Shown: positions 35,261-43,625, counted from the first letter of the stretch. The stretch: 64,000 nt of DNA from Saccharopolyspora montiporae (GCF_015209505.1 NZ_JADEYC010000001.1:89120-153119); one strand, 5' to 3'. Notes: generated from the sequence alone by a model not told the origin. Translations and numbers: made by a program.

Positions 35261-35725
35261 ATGGGCGAGCACCCCGGAATCCGCCGCGCCGACGATGCCG
35301 ACGCCGAGGCAGCAGGCCGGCTGCTGGACGCCTTCAACCGCGAGTTCGACGAACCGACCCCGGGTCCGGGGTTCCTCGCCGAACGGTTGCGCGCGCTCCT
35401 CGCCGAAGACACGATCGTGCTGCTGGCCGGGACCGGACCGGACGGGATCGCGGTGCTGCGGTTCCGTCCGGCGTTGTGGAGCAGCGGCCAGGAGTGCTAC
35501 CTCGCCGAGTTGTACGTGCGCCCACCGGAACGCCACCGCGGGCTCGGCCGGGAACTGCTGCGCGCCGCGCTCGACGCGGCCCGTTCGCAGGGCGCGGTGC
35601 GCATCGAGCTGGGCACCGCCGAGACCGATGTGGCCGCCCGCCGGCTCTACGAGCACTTCGGGTTCACCCACCGCGAGGGCGGTTCCGACGGCCCGGTGCT
35701 GTACGTCTACGAACGCGAGCTGTGA
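35261..35725 (+). CDS. GNAT-family N-acetyltransferase
   Basis: The 154-residue protein has an N-terminal 'GIRRADDADAEAAGRLLDAF' and the central strand 'CYLAELYVRPPERHRGLGRE', which contains the acetyl-CoA pyrophosphate loop R-x-x-G-L-G. It ends with 'ARRLYEHFGFTHREGG', a typical beta6-alpha4. The family acetylates amines of small molecules or proteins, and no substrate can be assigned. The ATG at 35261 lies 8 bp after a TAGAAT sequence, so the gene may be leaderless or nearly so. Confidence 0.85.
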   Translation: MGEHPGIRRADDADAEAAGRLLDAFNREFDEPTPGPGFLAERLRALLAEDTIVLLAGTGPDGIAVLRFRPALWSSGQECYLAELYVRPPERHRGLGRELLRAALDAARSQGAVRIELGTAETDVAARRLYEHFGFTHREGGSDGPVLYVYEREL

Positions 35726-35784
35726 ACCGGGCCGGAACCGGATCCGCACCGGGCTTCTCATATTCCGGGAAACGCTACGTTCCG

Positions 35785-35813
35785 TTGACGGTGCTCGTCC
35801 GCGTTGGTTGAAT
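35785..35813 (+). promoter_or_regulatory. Promoter of the cysteine leader and sulfonate transporter operon
   Basis: TTGACG (35785-35790) and TTGAAT (35808-35813) are separated by 17 bp. The -10 ends 8 bp before the ATG of the leader ORF at 35822, so the transcript should begin at or next to that ATG. The first hexamer differs from consensus at one position, and the second lacks the usual A at position two. Confidence 0.55.
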
Positions 35814-35821
35814 CCGTGACC

Positions 35822-35896
35822 ATGCCAGCGATCGTTGCGCTCGTATCCCGCCGCTACGTGGACTGCGTCCTCGTGGCCAGCTCCCGCTGTCGCTGA
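35822..35896 (+). CDS. Cysteine-containing leader peptide upstream of sulfonate ABC operon
   Basis: The 24-codon ORF ends in LVSRRYVDCVLVASSRCR. It closely fits the actinobacterial leader-peptide core 'RRHVDLxRVxSxxC', which is found directly upstream of cysteine, sulfate and organosulfur genes. It has Cys at positions 15 and 23 and a stop right after. A promoter placed for leaderless transcription precedes it. The substrate-binding gene starts 151 nt downstream, almost the same gap as at the metY leader. Ribosome stalling at Cys codons when cysteine is scarce is the expected mechanism, by analogy. Confidence 0.75.
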   Translation: MPAIVALVSRRYVDCVLVASSRCR

Positions 35897-36047
35897 TCAC
35901 TCCTGAGCCGGCCGCCCGTGCGGTCCGGCCCCACCGGATGTCCGGCTGCGCCGTATCCGCGCCAGCCCCGATGCGCTCACCGCACGCCCTTTCCGACCGG
36001 CTCGTGCGGCGGCGCGCCCTCGACTCCCCCGACGACGGGACCTCGCT

Positions 36048-37076
36048 GTGCATGTTCCGGGAAGACGCCCGATCGACCGCCGCCTGTTGCTGCGCGGCAC
36101 AGCTTCGGCCGCCGCAGCAACCGTTCTCGGCGGCTGCGCCACCTCCACCGCCTCCCCCGGAGCGGAAACCGGGGTGGTGCGCTACCAAGGCTGGTCGGGC
36201 GAAGTGCTCTGGCACGAACTCGCCGCCGATCTCGGTCTGCTCGGCGACCTGCGGCTGGAGTGGATCGGCAACACGATCAGCGGTCCGCAGGACATCCAGG
36301 CCGCGGTCACCGGCGACATCGACATCGGCGGCGCGTTCAACGGGTCGATTATCCGGCTCGCCGCCGCGGGCGCCCCGATCAAGGCGCTCATCTCCTACTA
36401 CGGCTCGGATGCGCACACCAACGCCGGGTACTACGTGCTGGGCGGCAGTCCGATCCGCGGTCCGCGCGACTTCATCGGCGCCGCGGTCGGCATGAACACG
36501 ATCGGCGCGCACCACCAGGACGTGCTGTCGATCTACCTGCGGCGGGGTGGCCTGCGCGACGAGGAGATCCGCGAGATCCAACCCGTGGTGGTACCGCCGG
36601 TCAGCTCGGAACAGGCCCTGCGCTCCGGGCAGCTCGACGTGTCCACGATGTCGGACGCGAACGCGGAGAAAGCCGCGGAGCGCGGCGGCATCCACCCGGT
36701 GTTCACCGACTTCGGCCTACTGGGCGCGTTCAGCGCGGGCTGCTACGTGGCCCGCGAGGACTTCATCGCCGAGAACCCCACGACCGTCCGCACTCTCGTG
36801 ACCGGCATCGCCGAGGCGATCCGCTGGGGTCAGACCCGGCCCCGGCAGCAGGTGATCGCGCGGTTCGCCGACATCATCCGGCGCCGGGGCCGCAACGAGG
36901 ACACCGACACGATCCGCTACTGGCGCTCCACCGGAGTCCCCGGTCCGGGCGGGCTCATCTCCGGCCGCGAGTTCGACATCTGGCTGCAGCGGCTGACCGA
37001 CCAGGGCATCGTGCCGCGCGGCAGCGTCGACGTGTCCCGGTTGTACACCAACGACTTCAACCCGTTCCGACCCTGA
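36048..37076 (+). CDS. ABC transporter substrate-binding lipoprotein, sulfonate/taurine type
   Basis: The 342-residue protein has a twin-arginine-like start (DRRLLLRGTASAAAATVLGG) and a lipobox LGGC near residue 29, so it is exported and lipid-anchored. The mature part is an NMT1/SsuA-type periplasmic-binding protein ('GWSGEVLWHELAADLGLL', 'DIQAAVTGDIDIGGAFNGS', 'ALRSGQLDVSTMSDANAEKA'). These bind aliphatic sulfonates, taurine, nitrate or thiamine precursors. The cysteine leader upstream favours an organosulfur ligand. GTG or ATG near 36048 is the start, with no strong ribosome binding site. Confidence 0.82.
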   Translation: MHVPGRRPIDRRLLLRGTASAAAATVLGGCATSTASPGAETGVVRYQGWSGEVLWHELAADLGLLGDLRLEWIGNTISGPQDIQAAVTGDIDIGGAFNGSIIRLAAAGAPIKALISYYGSDAHTNAGYYVLGGSPIRGPRDFIGAAVGMNTIGAHHQDVLSIYLRRGGLRDEEIREIQPVVVPPVSSEQALRSGQLDVSTMSDANAEKAAERGGIHPVFTDFGLLGAFSAGCYVAREDFIAENPTTVRTLVTGIAEAIRWGQTRPRQQVIARFADIIRRRGRNEDTDTIRYWRSTGVPGPGGLISGREFDIWLQRLTDQGIVPRGSVDVSRLYTNDFNPFRP

Positions 37077-37096
37077 AACCCCGGCAGGAGGCCATC

Positions 37097-37915
37097 ATGT
37101 CGGACATCGTCCTGGACGGTGTGTCCAAGGAGTTCGCCCCGCGGCGTGCCGGATCTTCCGCGGTGACCGCGCTGCGCGGAATCGACCTGCGGATCGGTTC
37201 CGGCGAGCTGTTCGTGGTCGTGGGACCGAGCGGATCCGGCAAATCCACCCTGTTGGACCTGCTCGGCGGGCTGGACACCCCGTCGGCGGGCAGCATCGCG
37301 GTCGGCGGCGACCCGGTCGACGGCCCGGGACTGGACCGGGGTGTGGTCTTCCAGCAGTACGCGCTACTGCCCTGGCGGACGGCGCGGGCGAACGTGGAAC
37401 TCGGGCTGGAAGCCAAACGCACCGGCAAGCGGGAACGGCGGGACCGCGCGCACGAGTTCCTGGATCTGGTGGGGCTTTCCGGCTTCGCCGACCGATATCC
37501 GCACGAGCTCTCCGGCGGGATGCGCCAGCGCGTCGCCATCGCGCGCAGCCTGGCCTTCGACCCGGACGTCCTGCTCATGGACGAGCCGTTCGCGGCGCTG
37601 GACGCGCAGACCCGGGAACGGCTGCAGCAGGAACTGCTGGGGCTGTGGCAGCGCACGGACAAGACGATCGTGTTCATCACCCACGACATCGACGAGGCCG
37701 TGTTCCTCGGGCAGCGGGTCGCGGTGCTGTCCGCGCGCCCGGGAGAGGTCCGCGAGGTGGTCGACATCGCGCTGGACGGGCGCTCGGGCCGCGCGGACGT
37801 CCGCTCGCAGCCCGCCTTCACCCGGTACCGGCACCGGATCTGGAGCCTGCTGCACGACGAGTCCGCCGAGACGGACCATCCCGACCTGCCCGAAGGAGTC
37901 GTTCCCGTTGGCTGA
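37097..37915 (+). CDS. ABC transporter ATP-binding protein, SsuB/TauB type
   Basis: The 272-residue ATPase has Walker A 'GPSGSGKST' near residue 44, Q-loop 'VVFQQYALLPW', signature 'HELSGGMRQRVAIARSLA' and Walker B 'VLLMDEPFAALDAQTRE'. The switch His lies in 'FITHDIDEAVFLGQ'. The LLPWRT after the Q-loop and the 'DIDEAVFL' helix are typical of nitrate/sulfonate/taurine importers. It follows the binding protein by 20 bp with CAGGAGG before the ATG, and overlaps the permease start. Confidence 0.9.
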   Translation: MSDIVLDGVSKEFAPRRAGSSAVTALRGIDLRIGSGELFVVVGPSGSGKSTLLDLLGGLDTPSAGSIAVGGDPVDGPGLDRGVVFQQYALLPWRTARANVELGLEAKRTGKRERRDRAHEFLDLVGLSGFADRYPHELSGGMRQRVAIARSLAFDPDVLLMDEPFAALDAQTRERLQQELLGLWQRTDKTIVFITHDIDEAVFLGQRVAVLSARPGEVREVVDIALDGRSGRADVRSQPAFTRYRHRIWSLLHDESAETDHPDLPEGVVPVG

Positions 37916-38720
37916 CACCGCCGTGCGCGCCGCCCCGGCACCCCCGAGCCCGCGCACCGCCACAGCGCGGCACGCCGCAAGCCGCTTCGCCAAGTCCTCC
38001 GCGGCGATCCTGCTGTTCCTGCTGATCTGGGAGCTCGTGCCGCGGATCGGGCTGGTCGACGACCTCTTCCTGCCCCCGGTCAGCCGGGTCGTGTCCAGCT
38101 GGCTGGCACTGGCCGCGGACGGCCAGCTGTGGATCGACCTGGGTGCGAGCTTGGGGCGGGCGGTGGCCGGGTTCCTGCTCGCGGTGGCGATCGCGGTGCC
38201 GCTCGGGCTGCTCATCGGCTGGTACCGGCTCGCCGACGAGCTGCTGAGCCCGCTGCTGGAGGTGTTTCGCAATACCGCGGCGCTGGCGCTGCTGCCGGTG
38301 TTCGTGCTGCTGCTCGGGCTCGGCGAGACCTCCAAGATCTCGCTGATCACGTTCGCCTGCGTGTGGCCGATCCTGCTCAACACAATCAGCGGGGTGCGCA
38401 CCGTGGACCACCTGCTGCTGAAGTCGGCGCGATCGCTGGGATTCGGCTCCGCGCAGGTGTTCGCCAAGATCGTGCTGCCCGCCTCGGTGCCGACCGTGTT
38501 CACCGGGATCCGGCTGGCCGCGGCCAGTTCCATCCTGGTCCTGGTGGCCGCCGAGATGGTCGGCGCCAAGGCCGGGCTCGGCTATCTGATCAACGCCGCC
38601 CAGTACAACTTCGAGGTGCCGGAGATGTATGCGGGCATCCTCACCATCTCGGTGCTGGGCTTGGGTTTCAACCGCGCGCTGACCGCCCTCGAACACCGCC
38701 TCTCCCGCTGGCGGCACTGA
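37908..38720 (+). CDS. ABC transporter permease, SsuC/TauC type
   Basis: The 270-residue protein has six predicted membrane helices and the inner-membrane EAA loop in the form 'SARSLGFGSAQVFAKIVLPA' followed by 'SVPTVFTGIRLA' near 170-200. It belongs to the sulfonate/nitrate/taurine permease family. A TTG start at 37908 is proposed, since GAAGGAG lies 9 nt upstream and this start overlaps the stop of the ATPase gene by 8 bases. A GTG five codons later is the alternative. It completes a binding protein-ATPase-permease operon. Confidence 0.87.
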   Translation: MADTAVRAAPAPPSPRTATARHAASRFAKSSAAILLFLLIWELVPRIGLVDDLFLPPVSRVVSSWLALAADGQLWIDLGASLGRAVAGFLLAVAIAVPLGLLIGWYRLADELLSPLLEVFRNTAALALLPVFVLLLGLGETSKISLITFACVWPILLNTISGVRTVDHLLLKSARSLGFGSAQVFAKIVLPASVPTVFTGIRLAAASSILVLVAAEMVGAKAGLGYLINAAQYNFEVPEMYAGILTISVLGLGFNRALTALEHRLSRWRH

Positions 38721-39082
38721 CGGCTACCCCGCTGGAGCATTCGGTGCGGAAAGGCGTGGCGCTGTTCGCCGCGCGGTCCAGCGATGTCGGCTCAATCAAC
38801 GCAAACCAGGGCAACTCGGCTACGCGGTCCGAATACACACAAATGAATCAGGAAAGAATCCGATAAGCGAGGCCTACCGCGATCGACCACGACCATAGGC
38901 GCCGTGGAGGCTCCCCCCACGGGAGCCTGGTGAGCGCATTTCCCCCAAAGTTTGAGCGTATGACGCACACGAAACGCAACCGGGCCGATACGATCACGGG
39001 TGGCGTCCTTCCGGACACGCCAGAGCAATGGCAGTACACGAGCACCCGATGATGGTGCGTACGCACATGCGAGGGGGACTGG
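38721..39082 (+). other. Intergenic region, relatively AT-rich
   Basis: No gene is supported in these 362 bases. Composition is lower in GC than in the flanks, and several short T- and A-rich patches (38840-38870, 38940-39000) could hold promoters for the hypothetical gene at 39083. No hairpin with a T-run is seen after the permease. Confidence 0.35.
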
Positions 39083-39493
39083 ATGTCGAACGGAGCGCAG
39101 TTGCAGACACCTGGGGATCGGATTGATCTGACCCAGGACGACATCGAGCACATCAACGCGGTACTGACGGCCGAAGGACGTGGAGCTCTCCCGGAGGGCA
39201 CCACGGCATTGGAGATCACCTCTGACGAGGTGGCTCGCCCACTCGACTCCGCGGGCAATCAGCTCGGGAGCCCTGCGGCCTCGGATACCTTCCAAGCACG
39301 CAACGCGGTCATCGACGAAATCGTCGAGGTGGTGGCAGCGTGCCTGGGAACAACCCCGGCAGGGCTTTCCCTGCAAGGAGTCCTCGAGCAGATCAACACG
39401 TGGCAGAAGGCAGCCAAGTTCGTCCTGCGCCGGATCGGCCTTTTCGCCGCCATCAGTTGCGGCGGGGGAATTTTCGCGCACTACCTGCTGTGA
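39083..39493 (+). CDS. Hypothetical protein with C-terminal membrane anchor
   Basis: I do not recognise this 136-residue protein. Residues 1-70 are polar and acidic ('LTQDDIEHINAVLTAEG', 'TALEITSDEVARPLD'). Residues 70-115 form a helix, and residues 116-136 (LRRIGLFAAISCGGGIFAHY) are a single membrane segment at the extreme C-terminus. It has an excellent ribosome binding site (GAGGGGGA) 5 nt before the ATG. The lower-GC context upstream and the lack of relatives I can name suggest an accessory gene. A tail-anchored small protein of this shape could be an effector or sensor, but nothing shows this. Confidence 0.65.
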   Translation: MSNGAQLQTPGDRIDLTQDDIEHINAVLTAEGRGALPEGTTALEITSDEVARPLDSAGNQLGSPAASDTFQARNAVIDEIVEVVAACLGTTPAGLSLQGVLEQINTWQKAAKFVLRRIGLFAAISCGGGIFAHYLL

Positions 39494-39615
39494 CCCATCC
39501 GCGGATCGGGCACCCATCGCTGTCGGATCCGCCATGACCTGAGTGCACGGCGCCACGGTTACTGTCGGGCCGTGGCTCCGTGCACCACGTTTCGTTTTCC
39601 GAGGGGGAGACATAC

Positions 39616-40017
39616 ATGGCCGCGTTCAACCGCCTCCACCGGCGTGCGACCGCGTGGTTCGGTGGGATGTCGCCGCTGGTCGCCGTGGCAGCAGTCGTGG
39701 CCCTCGTTGTCGTGGTGTGGCTGATCAGCCTGTCGTCCTGGGTGTTCCTCGCGCTGTTGGCGGTCTGCTCGGTGGCGTGCGCCGCTTACGGGGCGGTGCA
39801 GGTGCATCGGGGCGGGCGCAGCGCCCACGTGCGCGAGGACGTCGTTCCGGCTGCGGCCGGGGTGCTGCTCGCGTGGCCGATCGGAGCATTCGGCGTCACG
39901 TTCAGCGGGCTTGCGGGCGCGTGGTCGGCCGCGAGCGCGGTGACCGCCTTCGTCGTGGCCGCGCTGGTGTTCACCTTCGGCCGGATCCTGCTCAAGGCGT
40001 CGCGCGCACGGTCGTGA
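39616..40017 (+). CDS. Small four-helix membrane protein
   Basis: The 133-residue protein has four predicted membrane helices (near residues 22-40, 43-60, 78-95 and 105-122) separated by short basic loops, with an N-terminal basic amphipathic stretch (AFNRLHRRATAWF). I do not recognise the family. The ribosome binding site GGGGGAGA lies 6 nt upstream of the ATG. It stands alone between unrelated genes. Confidence 0.7.
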   Translation: MAAFNRLHRRATAWFGGMSPLVAVAAVVALVVVVWLISLSSWVFLALLAVCSVACAAYGAVQVHRGGRSAHVREDVVPAAAGVLLAWPIGAFGVTFSGLAGAWSAASAVTAFVVAALVFTFGRILLKASRARS

Positions 40018-40088
40018 ACCCGGCGAGCCCGTGTGCCCGCACCACCAGCGCCTCCGCGGGCTGACGGCGTGCTGGTTACCGTGGTCGG

Positions 40089-40880
40089 GTGGATGAGGAC
40101 ACCTGGGCGGCGCTGACCGAGGAGTTCGCCGACGGCGCCTACGCGTCGACCAAGGGCCGGGTGCGCACCTACGTGCTGCACCACCAGCTGCTGGAACACC
40201 TGCCGCAGCCGCCGGCCACCGTGCTCGATGTCGGCGGCGGGGCGGGCCACCAGTCCTTCCCACTCGCCCGGGTCGGCTACGACGTGACCGTGCTCGACTC
40301 CTCGGCCGCGATGCTGGACAAGGCGCAGCAGCGGCTCGGGCGGCTCGACGACGCGGAGCGGTCGCGGGTGACCTTGCTGCACGGCGAGGGCGAGCACGCC
40401 GAGCAGCTGCTGAGTGGCCGGCGGTTCGACGCCGTGCTGTGCCACGGCGTGCTCGGCTACCTGGCGCACCCGGAGCCCGTGGTCGAGCAGCTGTGCCGGT
40501 GCACCGCGCCCGGCGGCTTGGTCTCGGTCATGACCGGGAACGCGGCGGCGATGGCGGTGCGCCCGGCCCTGGAGCGGCGGTGGCAGGACGCGCTGGCCGC
40601 GTTCGACTCCCGGGAGGAGACCGGTGTCCTGGGGCTGGCGACGCGGGCCGACACCGTGGACGAGATCAGCGCGATGCTGCGCGCCGGCGATGTGCGGCCG
40701 GTGCGCTGGTACGGGGTGTGGACGTTCGTGGACTGGCTCGATCTCGGCGGCACCCCCGTGGATCCCGACGATGCCGAGCAGGTGGCGGCGGCCGCTGCGG
40801 TCGAACTCGAAGCAGGCCGCCGCGACCCCTACCGCCAGCTGAGCCGCATCGTCCACCTCGTCGGACACCGAGGAACCTGA
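40089..40880 (+). CDS. Class I SAM-dependent methyltransferase (CmoM/SmtA-like)
   Basis: The 263-residue protein has SAM motif I 'TVLDVGGGAGHQSFPLARVG' at about residues 45-64, the acidic strand-2 end 'VTVLDSSAAMLDKAQ', and motif post-I/IV 'FDAVLCHGVLGYL'. It resembles the tRNA wobble-uridine carboxymethoxy methyltransferase group, but the high-GC relatives are mostly unassigned. The start codon is GTG without a good ribosome binding site. Confidence 0.82.
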   Translation: MDEDTWAALTEEFADGAYASTKGRVRTYVLHHQLLEHLPQPPATVLDVGGGAGHQSFPLARVGYDVTVLDSSAAMLDKAQQRLGRLDDAERSRVTLLHGEGEHAEQLLSGRRFDAVLCHGVLGYLAHPEPVVEQLCRCTAPGGLVSVMTGNAAAMAVRPALERRWQDALAAFDSREETGVLGLATRADTVDEISAMLRAGDVRPVRWYGVWTFVDWLDLGGTPVDPDDAEQVAAAAAVELEAGRRDPYRQLSRIVHLVGHRGT

Positions 40881-40937
40881 CCGCGCGCCGGAAATCCGTG
40901 ATTCGGCGGCGTTCTCGGCGGCTGCTAGCGTCGCGCG

Positions 40938-41387
40938 ATGGCCACGCGATACGCGCACACCAATCTCATCGCGCACGACTGGCAGCGGCTGGTCGCCTTC
41001 TACACCGAGGTCTTCGGGTGCCGGGCGGTGGGCGCCCGCCGCGATCTGTCCGGGGACTGGCTGGCGCGGGCCACCGCGGTCCCGGACGCCCGCCTGTCCG
41101 GGCAGCACCTGCTGCTGCCCGGACACGGCGAGACCGGGCCGACGCTGGAGATCTTCTCCTACGACGTCGTGCACGCGCAGTCGCCACCGGTGGCCGATCG
41201 GGCCGGGTACGGGCATCTGGCCTTCGAAGTCGAGGACGTGTCCGCGAGCTTGGCCGCGGTGCTCGCGCACGGCGGTAGCGGTTTGGGCGAACCGGCTCGC
41301 ACCCGGGTTCCCGGGACCGGGGACCTGGAGGTCGTCTACGCCCGCGATCCGGAGGGCAACATCGTGGAGCTGCAATCCTGGCACTGA
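40938..41387 (+). CDS. VOC-family dioxygenase/glyoxalase-like protein
   Basis: The 149-residue protein has a single VOC fold: 'HTNLIAHDWQRLVAFYTEVF', 'LEIFSYDVVHAQSP', 'GYGHLAFEVEDVSASLAAVL' and 'YARDPEGNIVELQSW'. The metal-ligand triad (His near residue 7, His in GHLAFEV and Glu in NIVELQ) is intact, so it should be a metal-dependent lyase, isomerase or dioxygenase. The substrate is unknown. Confidence 0.83.
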   Translation: MATRYAHTNLIAHDWQRLVAFYTEVFGCRAVGARRDLSGDWLARATAVPDARLSGQHLLLPGHGETGPTLEIFSYDVVHAQSPPVADRAGYGHLAFEVEDVSASLAAVLAHGGSGLGEPARTRVPGTGDLEVVYARDPEGNIVELQSWH

Positions 41388-41403
41388 TCAGCACGTCGGA
41401 AAC

Positions 41404-41442
41404 TACTCAACGCTCCGCATCAACTTGACGATTCGTTGAGTA
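41404..41442 (+). promoter_or_regulatory. Inverted-repeat operator upstream of membrane protein-regulator pair
   Basis: TACTCAACG (41404-41412) and CGTTGAGTA (41434-41442) form a perfect 9-bp inverted repeat with centres 30 bp apart, three helical turns. A third TCAAC half-site (41420-41424) and a TTGACG (-35-like, 41425-41430) lie between. It ends 7 bp before the ATG at 41449, a natural autoregulation site for the winged-helix regulator downstream. Confidence 0.55.
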
Positions 41443-41448
41443 CTTGGC

Positions 41449-41898
41449 ATGCTTCTCGTCATGAACGATGCGAGACCGAACGCGGACGGCGAGCTGACCC
41501 CGGCCGACGCCCTGCGCAGCGCGACCACCATCGACGCCAAGGCGCGCCGCACCGCCCGCTGGCCCGCCTGGCTGTGGACCGCGATGGGCGTGGGGATGCC
41601 GGTGCACCTGATCGGCATCCGCCTGCTGCCCGAAGGCTGGCTGCACACGGCCGTGGTCGTCCTCCCGCTGCTGCTCGCGGTGGGCGGCATGATCTACTCC
41701 GCGGTGCAGCGCGCCACGAGCAGGCTGCTGAACAAGCTCGTGTGGCCGGTGACCGCGGTGTTCGTCGTGCTCACGGTCGGTGCGTCGCTGCTGCACAGCT
41801 TCGTCTTCCCCGAGGGGGCGGTCCTGCCCGTGGTGCTCACCGGGTTGCTGCCCGCGATCCCCTGCTTCTACGGCGTGCGGCGGGTGTTGGCCGGATGA
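41449..41898 (+). CDS. Four-helix membrane protein, partner of winged-helix regulator
   Basis: The 149-residue protein has four membrane helices (near residues 45-62, 67-85, 98-116 and 122-140). A charged N-terminus contains 'LTPADALRSATTIDAKARRT'. I do not recognise a named family, but the pairing of a small 4-TM protein with an HTH_34-type regulator is recurrent in actinobacteria. The regulator start overlaps its stop (ATGA), so they are co-translated. An in-frame ATG at 41461 is an alternative start. Confidence 0.72.
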   Translation: MLLVMNDARPNADGELTPADALRSATTIDAKARRTARWPAWLWTAMGVGMPVHLIGIRLLPEGWLHTAVVVLPLLLAVGGMIYSAVQRATSRLLNKLVWPVTAVFVVLTVGASLLHSFVFPEGAVLPVVLTGLLPAIPCFYGVRRVLAG

Positions 41899-42209
41899 CC
41901 ACCGAACAACACCACCCGCGGCACGGGCTGGACGAAACCATCCACTCCCCGGTCCGGCTGTCGATCGTGGCGGCCCTGGCCCCGATGTCGCAGATGGAGT
42001 TCCCGCTGCTGCGCGACACCATCGAAGCCAGCGACTCGCTGCTGTCCAAGCACATGACGATCCTGGAATCGGCCGGCTACGTCGCGGTGACCAAGGGCCA
42101 CGTCGGCAAGCGCCCGCGCACCTGGCTGGCACTCACCGACCAGGGCCGCGCGGCCTACACCGCCTACCTCGACGCGCTGCGCCACCTCGTCGAGGACTCC
42201 GGAAGCTGA
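41895..42209 (+). CDS. Winged-helix transcriptional regulator (HTH_34/MarR-like)
   Basis: The 104-residue protein is a single winged helix: 'IHSPVRLSIVAALAPMSQME', recognition helix 'SDSLLSKHMTILESAGYVAV', and wing 'KGHVGKRPRTWLALTDQGRA'. Proteins of this type repress a neighbouring membrane-protein gene and themselves. It is coupled to the 4-TM gene by a four-base overlap. The inverted repeat upstream of that gene is the likely target. Confidence 0.83.
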   Translation: MTTEQHHPRHGLDETIHSPVRLSIVAALAPMSQMEFPLLRDTIEASDSLLSKHMTILESAGYVAVTKGHVGKRPRTWLALTDQGRAAYTAYLDALRHLVEDSGS

Positions 42210-42215
42210 CCGCGA

Positions 42216-43625
42216 TCACCGGTACCCGGGGGCCACGGACTGCCAGGGCTGCGCCTGTTCGAGCTGGGCGGCCAGGCGCAGCAGCAGCCCCTCGGCACCG
42301 TGCGCGGCGGCGACCTGGACCCCGAGCGGCACGCCGGTACCGTCGTAACCGGCCGGCACCGACATCGCCGGCTGGCCGGTCACGTTGCAGATGCGGGTGA
42401 ACGCGACGAACGCCGCGGAGTGCGCGTACATCGCCTCGGGCGACATCGGGTCCAGCAGGCCGATGTCCGGGGCCGGTGCCGCCGCGGTCGGAGTCAACCA
42501 CAGGTCGACCTCGCCGAAGAACGCGGCCATGGCGCGTTCGGCGTCTTCGAGCACGCTCAGCGCCGCGGACAGCTCGCCGGCTCCGGTGGCCTTCGCCCGT
42601 TCGTAGAGCACCCGGGTGAACGCTTCGACGTCATCCTCGCGCAGCGCGCGGCCGAGCCGCTCCAGCCGCTCGTCGATGGTGGCGGCGAGGTTCGCCCCCA
42701 TCACCGTCCCGGCGGCGCGCTGGGTGCGCGAGCCGTCGTGCTCGGGTGCGGCCTCGAAGACCTCGTGGCCGAGTTCCGCGCACAACTGCGCCGTGCGCTG
42801 CGCGGCCTCCGCGCACACCGGGTCGGTCGCGGTGCCGTCGGCGGCCCGGGTGCACACCGCGATCCGCAGCCGGCCCACCGGGCGCCCCGGTTCGCGGGAG
42901 AACGGGCGATCCGGCGCGCGGCCGCCGGGGAAACCCGGGCCCGGGCCCGCCCCAACGTCCAGGAAGGCCGCGCTGTCGCGCACCGAGGTCGTCAGCACGT
43001 GGTTGGCCTGCAGCGGGTTGCGCAGCCCGTTGGAGAACGGCGCGCCGGGAACCCGCCAGCGGCCCGGTTTCAGCCCGAACAGCCCGCACATCGCCGACGG
43101 GATCCGGATCGAGCCCATGCTGTCGTTGCCGTGCGCCACCGGCACCATTCCGGCCGCCACCGCGGCCGCCGACCCGCCGCTGGAGCCACCGGCGCTGCGA
43201 CCGAGCGCCCACGGGTTGCGGGTGGCGCCGTGCAGCACCGGTTCGGTGGAGGCGCTGAGCCCGAATTCCGGGGTGCTCGTGGTGCCCAGGACCACCGCAC
43301 CCGCGGCGCGGTAGCGGGCGACGAGCTCGCTGTCGGCCGCGGCCCCCGCGTCGGCGAACAGCCTGCTGCCTGCCGAGGTCGCCAACCCGGCCACCTCCGC
43401 GCCGAGGCTCTTGACCAGGATCGGCACTCCGGTGAGCGGTCCGTCCGGCAGACCGCGCGCGACCTCGGCGCGTGCCTGGTCGAACCGGGTGTGCACGACG
43501 GCGCGCACCGCGGGATCACGTTCGGCGATGCGCGCGATGGCTCGCTCGGCCACCTCGTCCGCCGAGATCTCGCCGGACCGCACCGCCGCCGCGATCGCGA
43601 CCGCGTCGCAAGGGTGCCGCTCCAC
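42216..43625 (-). CDS. Amidase-signature-family hydrolase
   Basis: The 469-residue protein is a standard-length amidase. The catalytic triad is visible: Lys in 'PILVKSLGAEVAG' near residue 73, cis-Ser in 'GRSAGGSSGGSAAAVAAGM' near 146-155 and the nucleophile Ser in 'GNDSMGSIRIPSAMCGLFG' near 170. It hydrolyses amide bonds of small molecules, and specificity within the family cannot be predicted. The start codon is GTG. It converges with the regulator gene at 42209. Confidence 0.88.
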   Translation of the reverse strand: MERHPCDAVAIAAAVRSGEISADEVAERAIARIAERDPAVRAVVHTRFDQARAEVARGLPDGPLTGVPILVKSLGAEVAGLATSAGSRLFADAGAAADSELVARYRAAGAVVLGTTSTPEFGLSASTEPVLHGATRNPWALGRSAGGSSGGSAAAVAAGMVPVAHGNDSMGSIRIPSAMCGLFGLKPGRWRVPGAPFSNGLRNPLQANHVLTTSVRDSAAFLDVGAGPGPGFPGGRAPDRPFSREPGRPVGRLRIAVCTRAADGTATDPVCAEAAQRTAQLCAELGHEVFEAAPEHDGSRTQRAAGTVMGANLAATIDERLERLGRALREDDVEAFTRVLYERAKATGAGELSAALSVLEDAERAMAAFFGEVDLWLTPTAAAPAPDIGLLDPMSPEAMYAHSAAFVAFTRICNVTGQPAMSVPAGYDGTGVPLGVQVAAAHGAEGLLLRLAAQLEQAQPWQSVAPGYR

